DNA from: Crotalaria pallida
Taxonomy: Eukaryota; Streptophyta; Magnoliopsida; Fabales; Fabaceae
Assembly (NCBI GenBank): GCA_037953625.1
Contig: CM075656.1
Location: 84,897,001-84,961,000 of the forward strand
Length of the DNA stretch: 64,000 bases
Direction: 5' to 3'
In this document: positions 60,030 through 64,000 of the stretch, in pieces
Layout of the letters: every line of letters starts with the position of its first letter
How positions within the stretch are numbered: position 1 is the first letter of the stretch
Position numbers and translations under genes: made by a program
Notes under the pieces: generated by a model
Database searches by the model: none
What the model saw: only the letters and a program-made list of their open reading frames with translations
Told to the model about the DNA's origin: nothing

Positions 60030-60708
60030 TTTGCTGTTTGCCCATGTACCGAATTACAGCCATTTTTTGCAATGCTTATGCCCTCAAACTTATCATTTAT
60101 TGACTATTTGCCCCTGTGATGAATTCCAGTCAATTTTTGCACACGTGGATCACCGTGATCCTAGTCACCCCATCAGAGTTCTTCATCTTCAATCTTTCTC
60201 AGACCACCACAACTCCAAACCCTAAAGCAGCTCCGCTCCGACGTCGAGCGCCACCTAGATCCCTCTCTCTCCTCCCGCTGCGACCTCTTCTAGTCCTACT
60301 TCAAATCCCTTTGTCTCGTCGAAACATGCTTCCCTATCTCACCTTACTTGAGCCACGTCGACTTTATCACTTTTGCCTGTTGGTTCGATACCTTCAAACC
60401 AGATAACAAGTCCTCTCAACAGAACATTCACCTTTAGAAGGCTTCCGTGATGTTCAACTTGGGTGTTGTTTGTTCTCAGATTGGATTGTCGTACGATCGT
60501 AACACGGTTGATGGGGTAACGACAGGCTTCCCATGCGTTTATCGCTGCGGTGGGATCATTTGCTTTTTTGAGAGAGACAATATGGCGGTTGGAACACTGG
60601 TGGTTGGAGAAATTTGAAAATGAAAAGTTCTGGTATAGGTGATTAGGATCGCGGTAGTCCACGTGTGCAAAAACTAGTCAAAATCCGTCGCGGGTCAAAT
60701 AACAAACC
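60030..60708 (+). mobile_element. Pack-MULE-like element carrying a BRO1-domain gene fragment
   Basis: The left arm around 60097-60165 (TATTTGCCCCTGTGATGAAT, TTTTTGCACACGTGGATCAC) is inverted around 60640-60708 (GTCCACGTGTGCAAAAACTA, GTCGCGGGTCAAATA). The left arm start is itself repeated in tandem at about 60030-60075 (GTTTGCCCATGTACCGAATT). Between the arms is a GC-rich gene fragment. The long inverted repeats resemble Mutator-like elements, but a 9-bp duplication could not be fixed, so the outer borders are approximate. Confidence 0.65.
60222..60605 (+). pseudogene. Captured BRO1/ALIX-domain gene fragment
   Basis: One frame reads LKQLRSDVERHLDPSLSSRC, then SYFKSLCLVETCFPISP, WFDTFKPDNKSSQQNIHL, KASVMFNLGVVCSQIGLSYD and RNTVDG. 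This matches the BRO1 domain of plant ALIX-like/BROX proteins, which act with ESCRT-III in endosomal sorting. Two stops interrupt it, each one base away from the expected CAG and GAG codons. It is a partial, non-functional copy without introns in the matched part. Confidence 0.75.
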
Positions 60709-60989
60709 TAATATATATAAGATGGTTTGCATATCTGAATCACTTATTTTTTTTTTTCAATTGGTTCATAATTTTAAAGGCTTATTGTTAGCAATTGTGT
60801 GGACTGTGGACCTATCATCAATGGCTTCCTCATATACATAGGGGACTAAGGATACAAAAATCATCTGATTCCTCGACATTTATAAAGCTAAAAACCGCGT
60901 CATTATATGAATGAAAAACTAATTAACATTAAATAAAGAAATTTAACTTATTTCAAATATGTGAAGATCTCCAATCGACAATTGCATAA

Positions 60990-61290
60990 CGTCTTCGAAA
61001 TACTAAATTGAAGTAACCAATTAGAGAGGAACTAAAAAATAAGATAATATAAACTAAGATAATCATAAGGTGAAAAAATTGCAAAGATTGAAGATGGAAA
61101 TAAATATACTCACACGAAGCATGAAATCAAATCCTATTAACGTCTTCGACTTCAAAACAATTATTTGAAGTAAGCAATTAAAGAGGAACAAAAGAATCAA
61201 ATAATATAGATTAAGGTGAGCGAGAATTTTCAGAATTTGAGAGATTTAAAGATGGAAAAAAAAATACTCACATCAATCATAAAATAAAAT
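60990..61290 (+). repeat. Two diverged ~150-bp tandem units
   Basis: Units near 60990-61135 and 61140-61290 share AACGTCTTCGA, GAAGTAA-CAATTA-AGAGGAAC, TTGAAGATGGAAA and ATACTCACA. No function recognised. Confidence 0.6.
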
Positions 61291-61989
61291 CCTCATATAT
61301 ATATTAGTGATTTGGAAAACTTAACTTGTAAAACTTGAATAATCTACATAATTTCAAATTTTAATAATTTTTGTTAAGGATAATGGTTTTTTTTTTGACA
61401 AACTGAGGATAATGATTTCATATGCACAAAACGATTAAATAAAATTTAATAATTTATTTAATTTCAAATTGTAATTTTGGTTGAAGATAATGATTATTTA
61501 CCTACAAACGCGCTTTGGTGCGAGGAAAACTTCAACTACAAACTTGGTGCCTCAAAAATTTATCCGACAAACGTGGTGTATGGAATATGCATCTTTTTTT
61601 ACAAGGATAGTAGATTTGAAATTTTGATTTTTAACAAAACATATATTTGGGAAATTATGTGGTGAAATATATATTTTTTAAATTGGGAAATTATGTGGAA
61701 GCACCACATCAACATATTTTGAATTGAAGGTTTTTTTTTTATAATATATAAATGATTAATATGAAATTTTGATTTTTTTTTTTAAATTGGAAAATTGTGT
61801 GGTGAATTCTTTTTTAAACTAAAAATTGAGAGATTATGTGGAAGCGCTATATCAACATATCTTGAATTAAAGGAATCCTATTTTTATAATATTAATTCAA
61901 TTTGAAAAGACAAAATAATTTATAATTAGTATTATTTGCTTAAGTTATCCAATAATAATTATCTAACAACAAACAAACAAACAAACAAA

Positions 61990-62010
61990 CACCCCATGCA
62001 ATGCATGGGC
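61990..62010 (+). mobile_element. Helitron-like 3' hairpin candidate
   Basis: CCCCATGCAATGCATGGG is an 8-bp-stem hairpin similar to those near Helitron 3' ends. It is followed by CTTAAAA and lacks a clean CTRR terminus, so it is decayed at best. Confidence 0.25.
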
Positions 62011-62157
62011 TTAAAACCAATAATCAAACCCTACAATATATTTTAGAGACTAAATATTGAATTTAGGGAGTTCCTCACAAAACGAAATTCTTGTAGAAAA
62101 AGTTAAAAAAATGGGAACTTACAAGATCTGCCATAATTTAACGATATATTTTATTTA

Positions 62158-62672
62158 GGCTTATTTATGTCTTTAGTCCCTGAAAGTTGGGAGTGTTTTG
62201 ATTTTGGTCCCTGAAAGTTTTTTTGACATTGACTCATCCTTAATTGTTTTGAAAATTTGGTTTTAATCCCTGTTGTAAAAAAAATTCGTTAACTGCTGAC
62301 GTGACTAATGGAACGTCACGTTGACATACACATGTGCAAGTACTGCGTGTCACTAGTAGGAAAACATGGATGATCCGGGCCCGCAGAAACAAAAGGGCCA
62401 AAGCCCAACATAAATGTGTTTGTGAATTGGGCTTTGGCCCTTTTGCTCTTGCGGGTCCAGATCATCCACGTCATCATACCGATAGTATGCAATACTTGCA
62501 CACGTGTATACATGTGTATGTTGATGTGACATTTTGTTAACGGATTTTTCCTGACGACATGGACTAAAACCGAATTTTCAAAATAATTAAGGATTAGTCG
62601 AGGTCAAAAAAACTTATAGGGACTAAAATCAAAACGCCTTCAACTTTGAAGGACTAAAGACATAAATAAGCC
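62158..62672. mobile_element. Mutator-like foldback element, 515 bp, with 9-bp TSD
   Basis: The arms GGCTTATTTATGTCTTTAGT and ACTAAAGACATAAATAAGCC are perfectly inverted at the ends. The duplication TTTTATTTA is at 62149-62157 and 62673-62681. The interior has a second inverted pair around GGGCCAAAGCCCAA / TTGGGCTTTGGCCC. No transposase. The truncated relative at 40165 shows that the family was active here. Confidence 0.92.
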
Positions 62673-63156
62673 TTTTATTTAAATTAATCTTTTGTTTTTG
62701 AAAAAATGTGTTTTATTAACTAACAAAAAGGTTTATAATTAATTTATTATATTTATTGAACCTGGTAACATTCTTGTAATAATTATGCTTTGTGAAATAT
62801 TATATAGGTATTTTTGTTTAATTAATAAAACTAAAAAAAATAAGAAAATTAAGAATTTTCAGATAATTAAAAAGTCAAAAAAATTTCAGAAAAATTAAAA
62901 AAAAATCAGAATTTACCTAAGAGCATCCACAACCCCAAACCTACTTTTGGTTCATAACCGGGTCCCACATATTATCTTATAATTTTTTACACTTTCCTAA
63001 AAGTTAAGAACTCCAACAACTTTTTTACTCCAACCTCAAACCCAACTTTCATTCTTAATGAGACCCATAACTTACCCTACATTATTAAATTATTCATTAT
63101 TTCTTAAATAATTCTAAATTAAAAATATAAATACACCCCATATATATATTCATTTC

Positions 63157-63261
63157 TTTTTTTTTTTTGGTTTACATGGGAGGTCTGGGACTAGAACCCA
63201 TGACCTGAGGGGGAAATCCTAAATGTCCCTGCAGCCACCAACTGGGCTGTCTTACGCAGAC
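63157..63261 (-). mobile_element. Short tRNA-derived SINE, 105 bp, with 16-bp TSD
   Basis: On the minus strand the head GTCTGCGTAAGACAGCCCAG contains an A-box (AGCCCAGTTGG) and, about 35 bp later, a B-box (GGTTCTAGTCC). The element ends ...CATGTAAACC followed by a run of A. The 16-bp direct repeat TATATATATTCATTTC lies at 63141-63156 and 63262-63277, proving a target-primed insertion. It has almost no tRNA-unrelated body, so it is unusually short. Confidence 0.9.
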
Positions 63262-63539
63262 TATATATATTCATTTCCAACGGCTACTTTGGGGGTTTTA
63301 ATTCCAACTGCTATTTTTTTAAGTTGACATGTTTTTTTTCATAATTTTTTTTTCTGAAATGATAATTTTTCTTTAATTTTCAAAAGGCATTTAAAAAAAT
63401 AATAAAACAAACATAATAATAAAAAAATCAATTACATTATAAATTAAAACAATTAATTCAAATAAAAAAAATACATTAACATCCTCTTGATTTTCAACCA
63501 ATCAACTCCTTGCAATCAAATTATCATCCAATAAAAATC

Positions 63540-63900
63540 ATCGAGTTAATTGTCACTTTGGTCCCTGAAATTACATACCGCTTTCATTTTCGTCCCTCAA
63601 AATTACGAAAATAGCTTTGAGCTCCCTGGATTTGTAAAAACGTGTGCACGTTAATCCCTCCGTCAATGTCCGTTAACGGAGGAGTGACATACACTTTAAA
63701 TAATTCACTATAGTCCTTGTAATCACTTGAAATAATTCACTATAGTCCCTCTAATAATTTTAAGTTATTCATTATAGTCCCTGAAACTATACAATTTATT
63801 CACTTTAGTCCCTATATCAGTATAGTTCAAATTCTAGATTAACTCAAACAATCAGTGAAGAATTAACCAAAAAGATTAAGGGGTATGGAATACCTTCTGC
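63540..63900. repeat. Partial foldback-type repeat near the window end
   Basis: Repeated phrases of the kind TTTGGTCCCTGAAATTA and TATAGTCCCT, together with a palindrome TCCGTCAATGTCCGTTAACGGA. These are typical of one arm of large plant MULE-like foldback elements. The other arm lies outside the window. Confidence 0.4.
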
Positions 63901-64000
63901 ATATTTGAGATGAAGTTGCATCCTTGCTCTTTTAAGGACAATGTTTAAGTAATTAAAAGTGTAAAATCAATATTGAAAACTGTGTACAAAAAACAAAACA

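Noticed and set aside
1..64000. Biosynthetic gene cluster, virus-derived locus or novel defence system
   Set aside because: The intact genes belong to unrelated families and no adjacent set suggests a shared pathway; the unusual content is explained by transposons and duplication.

Overview
This is nuclear DNA of a flowering plant. It is AT-rich, its genes have introns with GT-AG borders, it carries a cytosolic-type tRNA-Ala, and it is full of plant transposable elements. The protein sequences, the Stowaway/Mutator miniature elements and a 6.2-kb LTR of the Ogre size class suggest a papilionoid legume of the Medicago/Pisum/Trifolium group. The organism is an inference.

Layout: 1-23 kb is a normal gene island. 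It holds a C2-domain (CAR-type) protein (+), two tandem four-exon copies of the DNA-repair dioxygenase ALKBH2 (+), a tRNA-Ala(TGC) (-), a WEB-family coiled-coil protein (+) and an eleven-exon SEC14-like lipid-transfer protein (-). All exon borders given were placed by eye from splice signals, reading frame and remembered family sequence.

23-32 kb has no intact gene. It holds a tandem duplication of about 1.2 kb riddled with Stowaway-like MITEs, a Mutator-like foldback element with a 9-bp target duplication, an array of about nine ~195-bp repeats, and a decayed LINE RNase H fragment. 32.8-37.85 kb is a 5.06-kb CACTA-type element (CACTA ends, 3-bp target duplication TGG, subterminal GTGACCG repeats). 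It has no visible transposase but carries pieces of at least three host genes: a hexokinase exon, five exons of mitochondrial EF-Tu, and two exons of an unrecognised gene. It looks like a Pack-CACTA.

39.4-58.6 kb is a rearranged mosaic around a seven-exon RBP45/47-like RNA-binding-protein gene. A truncated 5' copy lies upstream and a 3' copy (last two exons) lies 11 kb downstream. Matching blocks are scattered between, together with copia, gypsy and RTE debris in the largest intron and a probable 6,157-bp solo LTR with 5-bp target duplication. 59-64 kb is transposon-rich: a Pack-MULE carrying a BRO1-domain gene fragment, a second MULE foldback with 9-bp target duplication, and a 105-bp tRNA-derived SINE with a 16-bp target duplication.

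The intact genes look like unrelated housekeeping or signalling genes; no operon-like or clustered pathway is visible. The most notable material is gene-fragment capture by DNA transposons, the ALKBH2 duplication, and the patchwork duplication of the RNA-binding-protein gene.
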